Source: Chelydra serpentina (Eukaryota > Chordata > Testudines > Chelydridae). From it: a stretch of DNA of 64,000 bases. Positions 1 to 12,117 of this stretch are shown here, piece by piece. The position numbers were made by a program, and so were the translations under genes. The stretch lies in contig JBAIAC010000014.1 in assembly GCA_037349315.1 (NCBI GenBank), forward strand, positions 25,335,001 through 25,399,000, read 5' to 3'. Numbering within the stretch: position 1 is the first letter of the stretch; each line of letters opens with the position of its first letter. The notes below the pieces were generated by a model, which saw nothing but the letters and a program-made list of their open reading frames with translations, had not been told where the DNA came from and searched no databases.

Positions 1-2068
1 GTTTTCCAACTGAAGTTAATTGTGAGGTGGATCAGGTTGTAGATGACAATAACTTTTATAAGTAGGAGGCTGGCCTGAATAAGTCACTGGGCTTTTGAAT
101 CTCTTAAGCAGAAAACAGGACTTTAGAGACAGGTAAAAGGAGGAAACAGTCCCAGGAAAAACTATGCAATGTTAATATTTATTGATTTACTTTTCCATGT
201 TAGCATTATATTCTGGTTATGTACCTGTAACCCAGATTTAAAATCACCTGAGTTCTTTCCTGACTGAGGAAAGAGAAGAGTATAACATACTGGAGGCAAG
301 ATGGATTGGTTGTTAATAGCAGACTTTATTTTCAATTTTCTTTAGTCACAGTGACACAAAGTAACTGCTTTTTGCATTTATAGTGTTTGTCTAGGGCACA
401 GTCATATATCATTGTCATCTCATTTGATTAATTATCTCAATTCCAGGCCTCTGCCCAGGGGTTTCAGGGGCACTTTTCCCTGCCTTATTAATAAGGAGAG
501 TGTCCCATCACAAATACAAGAAAAAATACATATACATGTACATTTCTTGGAATTACTTGCCATGTGTTTGTCACTGGAACACCTACCTTAGCAACCCTCT
601 TCTGTTCTCTTCTTCAGTCATATCAGACAGCTTTTTCATATCAAACAGTTTTGTTTGATTATTTCAAATCACTTGTTTTCTCCGTCCTCTCCGTCTACAT
701 CCTACCACGCTTATTTCCAAACATTGCTGTTGGTTGGCTGACTGAGCACTTCTCTGTCAATATACGTTGTCCAGCAAGAACACATACTAATATGAAGGAA
801 ATTTCACTTGTACAAATGTTCACAGGTCGCAAATATAAAGAGTGCCATTTTAACCCAAATTTGATTTAAAATTCAATGTATTTTTTGCTCCTTTTTATAA
901 AGTTTTCTATTCAGCTATAGTGGGGAATAATTTGTTTATGTACAATACAAACATTATATATATATAATAAGTTCAAGGAAAGTATAGTCAATTGTAGCAG
1001 AGTGTAGAATTTGTTCTAGTATGTTTAGAAATAGTGATAGTGAGAATATTGCTATCTTCTTTTTTCCCCACCAGTGCAGTGTTTAAAGTTTTATTTTTGA
1101 GTATTTCAGACTGCCAGTTAAAACCTAACTATATATTTAATTATGACCACTAATATTTGTGTAATTCAGTATATGGCATTTCAGTGAAACGTCCCACTTG
1201 AGATTTTGTTAAGACCAGGAAATGAGGCCCCACTAATGCTCAGCAATTGTCAGTTAAGGAAAAAGCTAGTTTTTTTTTTAAATATGTGATGACATGATAC
1301 CAAATCATCATTTCATTTTGGTCGGTATCATGCTAGATGACCTTCTGTGCAAAATTCCCATTTACATGGTCACCTAAGAAAGTTAGCAATATGTTAACAT
1401 TAAAGTGACTAATAGTCACTAAAAATTGGTTTACATCTTTAATTTGATCCTATGAAAGTCCCATTTCATACTAAGCAGAATGACATGTTGACAAGAGCAC
1501 AATTTCATTTTCTCCTGTATGAGCCAATGTAGGCTGAGGATTTCCATTCCAATCCCATTTAGTGTGAGATAACAATCCAGTCCATGCACATAGCTCAAAA
1601 TGATCTGCAATTTGGATCGTAACATTTAAATGTCAGCTCAGTGAATTAGACTTGAAGGGAAATGTTGAGCAGAGGTTTTAAAACCTGCATGTAAAATGCA
1701 GGACAATTTGTACAGGAAAGAGGTTGCATGCTTCTGTTATACGGTATAAATCCCAGAGATGGCTAAGGCTAAAATGAATGAAAATACTCCGCTCCTCTTC
1801 TTGCTATTAACTTGTAGACCTTTTGATCTATAATGGTTTATTGCTGCCCTACGTGGAGCAAAATATCAGTCTACTTCTGGCAGTAAGAATTTTCCCAGCC
1901 AATCAACATGTTTTGGAGCTGGTGCATAGCAACCTCTGGAGACATACTGTTGTGAAGCTCAAACTTAGGTACAAAAAATTGGGGGCTTTTATTTTTAAAA
2001 CCCTGGAAAACCACTTCCACATGTTCTCCCATCATACACTCAAGTGACTGACACAATATTTCACCTAC
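1..2068. other. Intergenic DNA, no gene recognised
   Basis: AT-rich sequence with no recognisable gene or repeat. The longest open frame (564-869, plus, 101 codons) has no recognisable domain and low-complexity composition, so I treat it as chance. A small imperfect palindrome lies near 1287-1335, where a 'gataccaaatcat' type segment faces 'ggtatcatg'. Confidence 0.6.
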
Positions 2069-2069
2069 A

Positions 2070-2126
2070 GCCCTGATCCTACAAACATGCATTTACTTAA
2101 CATTACTCATCTGAGTAGTACATCAT
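2070..2126. repeat. Fold-back repeat fragment (CCTGATCC family)
   Basis: Starts with 'ccctgatcctacaaa' followed by 'catgcatttacttaac' and 'gagtagta'. This order (gatcc-caaa, cttaa, gagtagt) is the left half of the palindromic family seen more completely at 32093-32216, 29071-29206 and 16735-16815. Only one half is present here. Confidence 0.5.
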
Positions 2127-2228
2127 GCCCTATCATCCAAGTCCATAAGTGTTTCTGGGATCTAGGACTAATTTTGTTAAGATACTCATTTTGTGCTGCC
2201 CTCCAAACTGAATTGTTGGGACTTTGTG

Positions 2229-2755
2229 ATGCTCTGATGGGGTGTTCACCCCACACATTCTTGTAAAGGGTTAATATAGGTCCCAGAGGCTAAGTAACCT
2301 GTATGCTTGCACCTGTAGGATGGGCTAGGCCTAATTAGACATTAAGATCCCCTCAGGGAGAGCAGAGTTTGCTTTCATAAAGAGTGGAGTGAGGCTAGTT
2401 GCTGGAGAGGATGTAGAGAGTTCCCTCTTTCTGGGAAGCAGCCTGAAAGTAGCTGAAAGTCTAAGTGGAGGCAGGGTCCCTGAGGAGCTGTAGCCTGGCT
2501 GAAGCCCTAAGTGAGGGGAGGATGTGCCAGCACTGAACAGTGAGGTTACTGAAAGCATAGGAGCCTGATGCAAAGCATGGGGACAAACTCTAGTGGGCGA
2601 GATGCACTCGTGAGGAAGATTTGGCTTTGTTTACATTTCTTCTGGACTTTGGTAAAGGACTCTGTGACTCCAGAAGGGGCAGGACTCTGCAAAGTGGTGT
2701 ACCAGGCTCCATGCCCAGCCAGTTTTAGTTCCATCCACCCCACTGCTTATCCTCT
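2229..2755 (+). repeat. LTR-like or Gypsy-like repeat fragment
   Basis: Begins near 'gatggggtgttcaccccac', itself a small hairpin, followed by 'gtaaagggttaatatagg'. This resembles a turtle LTR family I recall, but I see no clear TG...CA ends, TSD or polyadenylation signal, so class and limits are tentative. Open frames inside (for example 2331-2573 minus) show no domain. Confidence 0.35.
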
Positions 2756-3290
2756 CTCTCTTTCCTCCTCCCCTCCCCCCCCACTCCCCCTGTGGCTTCC
2801 ATTGATTTATGCCACCATTGCCAACATTCCCTAGTCCAAGTGGCTCCAAGTCTCTCTCTGTGGGCTTCTCTTCCAATTTCAGTTTTCCCACTCCCAGTTC
2901 CTTGTCCCAGTCTGTTTGCTCAGCGAGTCCCAATTCTCCCCTGCATACCCTTACTCCTTTTCATGTCTCCCCTCCATCCACTTCCACCCCACTGGTTCCA
3001 TGTCCCAGTGTCCTTTCTGACCCCTCTTGCCAAGACAGTCCCAGACTCCACCATGCCAAATTCCAGTTCCACTTTCCATCCCCCCCACAGCTAGCATGCA
3101 GTTCTAGTCTCCTCCCCAACCCAGGATCCTTGTCCCAATCTACTCTCCCCAACCCCTGCATTCAAATCAGGCAGCATTCTACTTCATGCTGCCCTGGCCC
3201 AGCAGGCGGGGTATTGAAAGCACAAGAGAGACAGGCTCTCAGTTCTCAGTTTGAGTGCCCAGTCCCATGCCACAGCATCTCAGAGCAGCA
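2755..3290. repeat. Pyrimidine-rich tract with degenerate TCCCAGT-type repeats
   Basis: Starts with a C/T run including eight or more consecutive C, then several hundred bases in which 'tgtcccagt', 'agtcccag' and 'cttgtcccaatct' recur at irregular spacing. The bias explains the proline/serine-rich open frame at 2809-3312 (167 codons). That frame looks like a by-product of low-complexity DNA, with no domain or conserved motif, and I do not call it a gene. Confidence 0.5.
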
Positions 3291-3460
3291 ATTGCAGGGA
3301 AAGCTCTACTGAGTCCCAGGCAGACAGAATCTTCAGAGATGTAATGGTTAAACTCTAAGGGATTCTCTACAGGTGGGGTGGGGTGCTATACAGGAGTGTG
3401 GTTTCTAAAACACATTAATGTATTGTGGATTAATTGGTCTGTCTAGACCTGTGGTGCACA

Positions 3461-3581
3461 CTTAAGCTTCCCTTAAGAAAGGGAATCCGAAGAAGTGGGT
3501 ATTCACCCACGAAAGCTTATGCTCTAATACGTCTGTTAATCTATAAGGTGCCACAGAACTCTTTGTCGCTTAAGCTTCCCT
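3461..3581 (-). mobile_element. Short retroposed insert with 13-bp target-site duplication
   Basis: A 95-bp insert (3474-3568) lies between perfect copies of 'cttaagcttccct' (3461-3473 and 3569-3581). On the minus strand it reads 'acaaagagttctgtggcacc', then 'agactaacagacg', then 'aagctttcgtgggtgaa'. The motif 'gtggcacctta.agactaaca' is shared with the insert at 13067-13158. A long variable TSD fits LINE-type target-primed integration. The family is unclassified by me, and the copy looks truncated relative to what I recall of it. Confidence 0.7.
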
Positions 3582-3592
3582 AGTGTGCTTTC

Positions 3593-3976
3593 ATGTCATA
3601 TTGTTTCAAACACTATGTAAAAGCATATCAACAGGGTCTACGATGGCCATTTTTGCGATTGCTTTGGTCACCGGGAGGCCTTTTTAGGCATTCGGTCACC
3701 AATTTGATGACATTCATTGCGCTTACACACATAGCAGGGGAGACTGTGAGCAGGTTGTCATCTCTTCACCACATATTCCAAATAGCGACACTAACCCTGG
3801 TCCATTCCACAGTGGAATACTGTGCCCCAGTTTGGAGTGGAATCCCACAAGCCATTTTAGTGGACATCAAAATTAACACCTCTCTTTGCATAATCAGCAG
3901 CACCCTCCCATCAACACCACTTTCAGGGCTATCGGTACTGGCTAACAGCACTAGCAAGTATCGGATGAGATGCTGA
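3593..3976 (+). pseudogene. LINE reverse transcriptase, thumb/connection remnant
   Basis: The open frame contains 'LVHSTVEYCAPVWSG' at about residues 69-83. This is a version of the STAEYCAPVW block found just after the RT palm in many jockey-type LINE proteins. It is followed by 'PSTPLSGLSVLANST', matching the usual RPTPL..LPVLSNI block. The catalytic palm lies upstream and is missing. The first 55 or so residues do not look like LINE protein and may be flanking DNA. It continues in another frame at 4192, so a frameshift and degraded sequence lie between. Confidence 0.7.
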
Positions 3977-4191
3977 GACAATTAGTGAGTACATAAAGGT
4001 CATGGCAAATACCACACTACCTCTCCACCATGACTTAGAACACCCCCTACCATTGACTAAAATCAAGGAAACCCTTCTGGTCTTGTGCCACAGCCCTTGC
4101 GGAAGATTAGGACATTCACAGAAAATGGTGTGAAGCCTAGTCAGCTGCTGATGTACCAAATAAATATCTAATTGACAACCCAACTACACAA

Positions 4192-4449
4192 TTGCCAGGC
4201 TTCTCCTCCCCACAGCGCATAAGGACAGCTCTAAACCATATCCGCACCAGACATGGAAGAAGTGTATACTTACTCCCTAAATGGAAAGTGAGGGAATTGC
4301 CAAACTGTGACTGTGGTGTGGTGCAAACTGTCGGACACATCACAGGTGAGTGCCCAGTCTATGCTCATCCTGGAGGTATCACAGCCATTCACATGGCTAC
4401 CCCTTCTGTTGCTCTGAACTGGATAAGAGGCTTTAGGATCCAACTGTAG
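4192..4449 (+). pseudogene. LINE ORF2 C-terminus with CxCx7Hx4C knuckle
   Basis: 85 codons, not a real start. It has 'RIRTALNHIRTRHGR' (the usual LN-RIRTGHGR block) at about residues 9-23, then a zinc-knuckle-like cluster C39, C41, H49, C54 in 'CDCGVVQTVGHITGECP' (nt about 4306-4353), and ends ten or so residues after a 'LNWI' block. In LINEs such C-terminal clusters are thought to bind nucleic acid. The cluster is intact although the gene is not. It is the +2 frame relative to the upstream remnant. Confidence 0.75.
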
Positions 4450-4503
4450 TCATGCTGTGGCTTTCACTGTTCCACTATTTCCATACAAAAGAAGAAGAAG
4501 CAG

Positions 4504-4625
4504 AGTCTACATGGACCAATTAATGCAGCATATCTTAGTGCTCTTTAAAAATCACACTCCCGCAAAGCACATTATCCCACCATGTAGGTGAGCCCTAAGA
4601 AATCTCTATGAAGCATGTGTGAACT
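4504..4625. other. Short spacer, nothing recognised
   Basis: Unique-looking DNA between the LINE tail and the next inverted repeat. Confidence 0.5.
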
Positions 4626-4629
4626 TTGA

Positions 4630-4955
4630 TTTTTCAAAGGCTTATAACTTGGCCTAATTTGCGCAGGTTTTCATGGAGAGAGCAAAAGGTGCAACTTGAC
4701 ACAAAGACCACCTCAGTGACAAATTTCAAGTCTCTGCTCCAAAGCATGAGCGTGCTGGATCTGTTCAAAGAAAAGGTTGCCAGAATTTTATAACACTGGC
4801 AAAGCAACATCTGTTTTCCTAGCCACATTCTCAGAAATGGCTGAATCATTTTAGCTGAAATTTTGCAAAACAATTCAGCCAGAGGCAGACACCCAGCATG
4901 GAAATATTTGCCCAAACAGTTACATTTTTGCAAAGTTATAAGCAACTGAAAACAG
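4630..4955. repeat. Interspersed repeat with short inverted ends
   Basis: The ends 'ggcttataacttgg' (about 4639) and 'gcaaagttataagcaa' (about 4931) are inverted relative to each other, and the interior resembles a widespread turtle repeat. The 103-codon open frame on the minus strand (4634-4945) follows the repeat limits and has no domain. Classification unknown. Confidence 0.4.
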
Positions 4956-6745
4956 GGTCATATAATGGGAAGTATTGGGCAATCTTGATAGTAAAGTGGT
5001 GGAGCCAGCCCCACTAGAATGAGTCAATCTCAAACTGGACTTACACTTCTATAACTCTGTTAATTTCAGTTGAATTACTTTTCACTTACACAAGTGTGAT
5101 ATCAGAATAAGTTGCACATTGTTCTAATAAACCCATAAATATTGTTAATTGTCACATTGTCTTTTTACTCCAGAAATTCCTTTTCTTCCTCTTCTTTTTT
5201 TGATAAGACACAAGTCAAAGTGAAATATCTCCCCTTGCTTAATTATCATTATAACTCATTAAGCAGACAGCATATTCTAATGTGCCTATTCCTGCTGTTG
5301 AACACAAGCAATGGTCAAGTTTCAGATTTACAGTAAGTCATATTAATACAGTTAAATATATAAACATTTCAGTGGGCTTATGCAGTTGGCTCTCTGTGCC
5401 AGCATCTAGACTTTGCTTTACAAACGTAATACCCTTCACTCAAAAGAAGCAGGCATGAAAGATCCTCTGTATGTACTTAATCTGCTTAGAGTTATCAGAC
5501 TCATGACTGTACCAGAAGAAATCACGTCTATATTAAATACCCTCTAAAGAAAGTGCTTGGGTGCCATTTCTTGAAAGGATTCTTCCCATTTCCTCTGCAG
5601 ATCTCTTTCCTTTATATCATATCACTGCTGAGAGTGGGTGGCTATAGATTTCACTATGAGGATGAGAATCTAGGCACAATATTTTAACTAGGGGACTAAT
5701 CTGCAGTATCTGCCAAAGTTCTGTTTGAAAATAAAATACTTTTAGAAAAACAAAATATAAATTTCAGAATTATAAACTATGTTGTCAGCTATTTGTTGAT
5801 ATCCTTATTTTTAAAGAAGCACCTTAGCATTGCCAGTGCTTGAGAGCTTAAAATCTACAGCCACTTTCTAAAAATACTCTGATGGGATAAACATAGTTGT
5901 GAATTATGGTTTTTGTCAGCATGATCTGGGAGGCGATAACGTATGTATTATCTGTTTTACTTTTTAAAGTGCTACTGGGGGGAGTAATGGTCATTAAATT
6001 CTACTGGATTTTCTTAAACTGTTTAAGCAGCATGTCTGAATGTCAGCCTGAGCACACAGGCTTGTCTACCAGTAAGTGCTTCACATTTAGGGCCAAATAC
6101 TCCTTTCCTCCTTGACAAGCATATCCAAATGATGGGGAGGAATGGAAGGGTGAATCTGGCATGCTTCCCTATCCTAACAACCCCCCCAAACTCTCTCCAG
6201 ACAGAGGCAATGCATGGGAGGCATGTGGGTTATGTGCCCCCCCCCCCTCCAGATGGGAGAAGTGGGGAAGGAGTGGGAGTGAGGTGAGTAGGGGCAAGGT
6301 TGTGCCAGCTTGGAGAGGGTGTTAGAGGCACAGGAGGAGTGGGAAAGGGCCAGAGGTGATGAGTGCCCCCTCACTATCAAGAGTTACATGTTGCCTCTGC
6401 CTCCATATGTACTATATGGGTGTGGGTTCCCTGGGTGCGGGAAAGGCAGGGAGGTGCAGGAGTGGACAATGACCAATGTTTCTGTTCTACTGCCCCAATC
6501 CCTCAGCTCTACAGGGGTTCCCAGCTGCACTCCTGATATTCACCATTGATTTATACTAGTTTCCTCCAGCATCCAGCAACTCCTGTTAGGAGAGTTTGAG
6601 GAAAATGAGCAGCGCAGGACACCATAGGAGCCTGGGTTTCACTACTGCAACCCAAATGTTCAAAAAATCACAACTCAACACTAACAATTCATGAGTTGTT
6701 TTTGTTTTTTTTAATCAGTGTTGGTTTCTTTTTATTTGCCTTCTG
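4956..6745. other. Intergenic DNA, no gene recognised
   Basis: About 1.8 kb of mostly unique AT-rich DNA. A stretch near 5038-5108 ('ggacttacacttctataact' facing 'cacttacacaagtgtgat') may be an old palindromic repeat. A run of 11 C lies near 6236. Open frames are short and without domains. Confidence 0.55.
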
Positions 6746-6747
6746 GT

Positions 6748-6932
6748 TTTGAACCTTTAGGGTTCATGTTTCAAGCTTTTGCTGCAACTATGGGGGGTAG
6801 AAACTTTTTTTTTAATGGAAGCTGAGATTCTCACATAACCACAGGACTTCAGGAACTGGGGATTTTTTTTTAAACCCACCAAATACTGTGAAACGTGTGA
6901 TAAAGTTACAAGTGTTAGCAACACTGTCCCTT
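6748..6932 (-). repeat. Interspersed repeat, copy 1 of a two-copy family
   Basis: Reads in reverse the same order of motifs as 60551-60752: 'tttcaagcttttgctgcaa' here pairs with 'acagagaaaagcttgaaac' there, 'gctgagattctcacat' with 'acatgagattttcag', and 'caaatactgtgaaacgtg' with the 'catgatagatatttggtg' end. The two copies are in opposite orientation, 54 kb apart. No coding capacity and no TSD seen. Confidence 0.6.
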
Positions 6933-7094
6933 GAAAGAGACACACAGGCAAGATGGCCTAAGCAATTGGCTGTATAGAGGCACGGGGTATCTGTGAGGAG
7001 GTCAACAGGCTAGAGGTTGTCAGTTCTGTGGAGAAGGAAACAACCTACTACTGATCTACCTCTCAGAACTCAATGGTACTATGTCTCATTTACA

Positions 7095-7205
7095 CTAAGG
7101 CCATATTACACTAGCCACATTATACCATTGAGGCAGTGTGAAGGAGCTTTAAAGTGAATGCAAATATAAATTATGGCCATGCCACTGTGGCTTAGTGTAA
7201 AGCAG
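7095..7205. repeat. Small palindromic repeat
   Basis: 'tttacactaaggcc' at about 7090-7105 is answered by 'gtggcttagtgtaaag' at about 7188-7203, giving inverted ends roughly 110 bp apart. Probably an old fold-back or miniature element; no TSD identified. Confidence 0.45.
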
Positions 7206-8400
7206 AAATCAAGCTGAGAACATCCTGTTCTCCATTTGGAAATAACCTGCACAATGAATGATTTGGTCCTTAATCATTAATAACCAGTGACCCTCTTATC
7301 AGTGCTTGCTACTTACTATAAAAATTATTATATCCTGCAACAATTATCACAACGGTACATTACCTGCTGTGTACTGATATGAATTACAGGTTCCTGAATC
7401 ACTACTGTGTCATTTTTCATACTGAATTACTCTCAGGCATGTGCTGAGTGAGTGGCTGCATAGATGATTGCAGCTGTAGAGTCACAGCATAGCTGCTCTC
7501 AACTTCCTCCTGTGACAGGCTGAGAGCAGGGACAGTGGGGCAAGGCAGATTCCTTTATGGCGGCGCTATGCCCTCTCCACCTGGAATGTTCTTTCCCTAT
7601 GGCAACACTCCTTTTGCAGTGATACTTCTCTTCCTTGAGTGATTTGGACCATGACTGCCTCTCTGCTGAGCCCCACCTGCTAGTCTCTCTGCTGAAATGG
7701 GAGCATGCTAAATTGAAATAGAGGACATGAGGGAATCTCTTTGTAAGGGTTTATGAGAGAGGAGCTCCTATGACAAACAACCCAATGTAAACTACCCTCC
7801 CATCTGCCAGGCCTCTCCCTCCCACCACCATCCCCTGGGTATCGTCTCCTATTGAAGAACACCCCAACTTGACCTAGCTAGGTGTCAAAACCCTCCAATG
7901 TTTCAATCCTATCCCATTTCAGCTATTAATGTCTTCCCAAGGTCCCCAGTAATAAAGACACAGTCCTCTCCCTACCATCGTATTGTAGTGGGATATATGG
8001 TATATGGAAAAAAGGAAGACATCTCAACTACCAGTTACAGAAATCTATCTATTATGTTATGACAAACTCTGCTGCTTCCATTTGGCCGTCAAGGAAGGAT
8101 GGCCTCAGTGGGAATACGAAGGTAGTGAATCAGGTAGTCATTCCATGTATTATTGCATAAAATAAACAGGCACTTTGTGAATTATGGGGCTTTATATAAA
8201 CCCATCTTGGGGTTCTAATGACAACATAAACCACTCACGCTTTGCTTTTATGATTTATGCTGTCAGCAGAACACCTCGGTGAAATTACAGCCTCATAATT
8301 CTCAGTTGTCTATTATACAAATATATAATGGCAAAATGTGCCTAGACAGAAGGATCAGAAAACAAGCTGATATTTCTTCTTCTTTTTTTATTATTGTTTA
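7206..8400. other. Intergenic DNA, no gene recognised
   Basis: About 1.2 kb without a supported gene or clearly classified repeat. Confidence 0.55.
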
Positions 8401-8404
8401 GGAG

Positions 8405-8500
8405 TATAAAATCTGCCACAACAGAACAGTGATCCATCTAGTCCATTATAGTCTCCAACAATGTGCAATGCTTGATGCTTCAGGAGAAAGGATATTATAT
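8405..8500 (-). mobile_element. CR1 LINE 3'-UTR fragment
   Basis: 'acagtgatccatctagtcca' followed by 'tctccaaca' and 'gatgcttcaggag' is the reverse-strand form of the CR1 3' untranslated block seen better at 36522-36800. It is short and diverged, with no coding sequence. Confidence 0.6.
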
Positions 8501-10745
8501 ATCCAAATGTCAATTTTTTTGTCTTAAAGAAGCAAAGTGTGTGACTGTTCCAGTGAAGTCTGTAAAATGGCAATATTCAAATATAATATTAAATAGAAAA
8601 ATCCATGGATCATCCAGAGATCTAGTGATGGCACAGTGTTTGAATCTCAAGCTTGTTGTGGAGCTCCCCAGGCTGGAAAGTGTTGAGAAGAATGTGAGGC
8701 AAAATATTCAGCCCTAAGGGAAATCAGAGCCTCGTGTTTGTTATCTAGAAAGTTGTTCTACGTAGGAACACTGATGGTGGGATTCTTTTGTACCTTTATT
8801 AGAGACTCTTATGGGTTTCACATCCAGCACCCCTCTATAATCCTGATCTAAAGACCTCTGAACTTAATGGAAAGACTCCCATTGACTTCCATGGGATTTG
8901 GATCAGACCCCATTGGAGGGCCTGGCAGCTCAGACACGGCACTCAAAAGTGACTTTCTGCATAACTTGAATAGTGGATATTAGAGGAATTTTTTTGCTCC
9001 TTGCAAGCAGATAACTGGAACAAGGTTTTTCTAATGGTAGTGCCAAAACTGTGTCCCCCCACTAGATCACATTTTTTTTTAATTGTTATGTTTCTGGAAG
9101 GTAATTTCTCCTTTTTGCTGAATGTGAAATACTTTGAACAAATACTTTGTTCAGCCTAAGACAGTCATTCTTATAACTTCACGTACCAAATACCTAACTG
9201 GCAGTTTTTGAAGTGCCATGTTGGTTAATTTATACAATTTCCTAGGAGAAATGCATTGATAACTAAGGCAAATAGAATACTTTGTCCGCATAAGAGACAA
9301 CATCTACCACAACCATTCTTTGCTTAATGGGCCACTATTTAATATCACAGGAGCCATTTGTTAGACTGTGGTTTGAGAGCTGCTTAATGAGGATTTGGTG
9401 TCTCTTCATTATTCATCTCAAATTAGCTTTCTCCCATCCCACAGATATCTATTGTTTAATCTCCAGACAGGAACTACCAGCTGGCATATGGCGGATGGCC
9501 TCTGAATGTAAGCAGATTTAGTAGGACTTCAGTGGATGTTTATAGTGCTTAAGCTAATTGGAAATAAGATTTACAATGCTTCTTTTAACCAATGCCATTC
9601 TAGATTTTGAGAAGGGAATTACTGAGACCCAAGACTATAATCTAATTTGCTCATGAGTATAACCTCTTGAGCACACACAGAGTTGTCTCTGCTAATCTAG
9701 GTAACACAGTATGTTTGATCCTTAGGCTATTACCTCAAATACTAGTAATGGAATGAAAGACTTTCATAACTGCATTAAATTAGATCAATATATCAAGGTC
9801 ACTCTTGAGAATTTTAATCTGTCTATACATTTTTTGTAATAACAAGTTCACCTATAATTTCACTGAAAAAAATCTTGACTTTTTTGATTGTTCATTTTCT
9901 AGGGAAACTCAAAGTCTAAATATCTCAAAGATGAGTCTTACTTAAGTTAGCAGTAACCATTTGGTAAGAAATTATTTATTAAAAATATTGCAATTATCAC
10001 ATTTGTAAGAAAACAAAAAAAGAACTGAAACACTCCTAGGAAATGAATACCTGAGTTGCCATTCACTTACACAGGAGTAAATAATTGAAGTCAGTGGAGT
10101 TACATTGATGTAAAACTGATATAAGGATGAGGAAAATCAGACCCATAGTGTAGCTATAATATCCTAGCAATACTATGTAATCACTCTTGTAATACAAAAC
10201 TTTTCAAAGATTAAATGTTTAAAAATTAAAATAAAAAATTATTTTGTAAAAAAAAAACCCTTGTCTTTGGAACATTCTTTCATATTCAAACATCCTTTCT
10301 GTAGGCTGTAAACAATGCCTTGGTACTTGGCACCTTTTTTGTAAGAGATAGAATGGTTAACCCTGGTATCCTGACTACATTCATATGTATTTTCTATGTA
10401 ATTGCATTTTGCTTTTTCAATTCCCTTTGTGATTTCAAAGGGATACAGTGTTCTTCACCAACTGCCCTAAACAGTTGTGTAGCATTGCTGCATTTCATTC
10501 CAAATGCCTCATTCAGTTCCAGAGGCTGCTTAATTTAAGTGATGTTTGAATGTTCTTATGAATCCCTTATTCCTCACAAAGCTGTATGTGGCTTAATTTA
10601 CTAGACCAATTTTTTTAAAACTTGAGTGCAAAAAGTTCCAGTGAGCACTATTGTAGAGACCTGTACTTTAACTTGTCCAAAATAACAAAAGTCTAGCTCA
10701 GCCTGTTACACATAACTGTTTATGAAAGTCAGAAAAAGTTGAAGA
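8501..10745. other. Intergenic DNA with old palindromic repeats
   Basis: No gene recognised. Near 8835-8930, 'aatcctgatctaaag' faces 'atttggatcagacccc', and near 10056-10146, 'acacaggagtaaataatt' and 'gaagtcagtggagttac' belong to palindromic repeats whose centre is 'attgaagtcaatg'-like. The rest looks unique. Confidence 0.5.
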
Positions 10746-10749
10746 CAAA

Positions 10750-11745
10750 TAGACCGGTACAAATCGGATTGTTTAAGTTAAAAGTGATGAGGGGTCTGCA
10801 AGGCTCCTGGTAAAGTCTTGGTTTGGCTTGTAAAGGATTCTAGAAATGGGAGGGAATGTTGAAATCACCAAAGTGTGTTTTGACTGGTTAAGGTTAATGG
10901 CACAAGGCTGCCACCCCTTCCTTGGTACAGTTTATCTAGGGGATTACTTGATAGAAGCAGGGCAACTGGAAGTAGTGAGCTTTACCGTCGTGGGTGCTGC
11001 AATGCCTACTGACTCCTGGGACCACAGGATCTATGACAACACCATTGGGCCTTCATCATCCTTACTCTGGAAGGCACCCTGACCAGACCTGTCCAGAGAG
11101 GGAACTGAAGACATCACCACCTCCACAGGCTTGGGTTAAATCCTGAACAGCTCCTAAAATGTGAGACTTGGTTTACTGTCATCCCCTCCCTCGTGTGTCC
11201 TTTTCCTTCCCTACCTTATTTCTTCTCTTTCCTCTCTCTCTCCTTTTGCCTTCTATTTAATGAGTCTGCCTTAGCCAGCCAGGACTTTATCATTTGCAAC
11301 ACTGCTGAGAGCCTGTGAGTAGCGAGGCAGCTAAACATCCAGATGGTGGTACAAATGTGTCAGGTCTTGGAGTAGCTGATAAGACTGTGTGCTGTGCCTG
11401 TGTTTCTCCAGCAGCAAGGTTGCAAATGAGAGTTGGCACCAGAGACTGACACTGCATTTTCTCTTTTTGCTTTGCTTTTCTGTCAGCTTTTGTGTGAGTT
11501 TGTCTTGTGTTGTCTTCAAAGAAACAAGATCAGACTTCAACAAGAGGAACAACAGCTCAAGCCCATCTCAACTAACTTTCTCTTTTTTCCCCCCAAAAGG
11601 ACAATTAATACCATCTCTAATACTATCCAAAATATTATTAAAATGAAAGCCTTACTTAATGCTTTAAATTTCAAATGGTTTAAAGTCAGGGGGTAGGGGG
11701 GGAGTTGTATCTTTAATAAAAGGCTAAAAAGTTTTTTCAATGATG
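10750..11745 (+). repeat. Possible LTR-like or retroelement segment
   Basis: A locally GC-richer block ending in 'ctttaataaaaggctaaaaag' (AATAAA near 11714), with 'caagatcagacttcaacaagagg' upstream. The overall feel is that of an LTR or 3' end of a retroelement known to me from turtles, but no TG...CA termini, TSD or protein motif could be fixed. The small open frames (for example 10846-11082) show no domain. Confidence 0.3.
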
Positions 11746-12117
11746 GCTGTTACAATGGGAGTAAGCCAGCAATAACTTGATACAAAACCACAGACCGCAG
11801 TAACTGTTTGTTGTAATAGTGAACATGGATTTAATTAATATCTTCATTAATATCACAACACAAAAATCCACAAATAAGTGGCCTGGATTTCAGAGCTGCA
11901 GGGAATCTACGGATCCTGTTTACAATGGCCCATTTTTTTCCTTTTTAGGATGGAGACAATAGAACAGCCAGGAAATGTAATTAATTAATTGTATTTATGA
12001 TAGTTGACATGACTGAAAAGAAAGTGGGTTGGTTGCATTTACAGTGGGGATTATTTTATGTTTTGCCTTCTGCTTCTATTATTATCATATTACTTCTCTT
12101 CACCATCCTGTCAATTT
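11746..12117. other. Intergenic spacer
   Basis: Unique AT-rich DNA before the 8-bp target duplication of the next element. Nothing recognised. Confidence 0.5.

Larger units (their letters stand above)
3590..4503 (+). mobile_element. 5'-truncated non-CR1 LINE, 3' end with (GAA)n tail
   Basis: The region holds the end of a LINE reverse-transcriptase protein in two frames, a stop at 4447-4449, a roughly 45-base 3' UTR and a 'gaagaagaagaag' tail near 4488-4500. The left limit is uncertain. Tail, protein motifs and the C-terminal cysteine/histidine cluster differ from the CR1 copies in this window, so it is a separate LINE lineage, probably of the jockey/CR1-like superfamily. The clade cannot be fixed by eye. 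It is clearly inactive: 5'-truncated and frameshifted. Confidence 0.75.

Noticed and set aside
2809..3312. 167-codon open frame as a gene
   Set aside because: It lies in a pyrimidine-rich, repeat-like tract, giving Ser/Pro low-complexity sequence with overlapping open frames in other phases and no domain.
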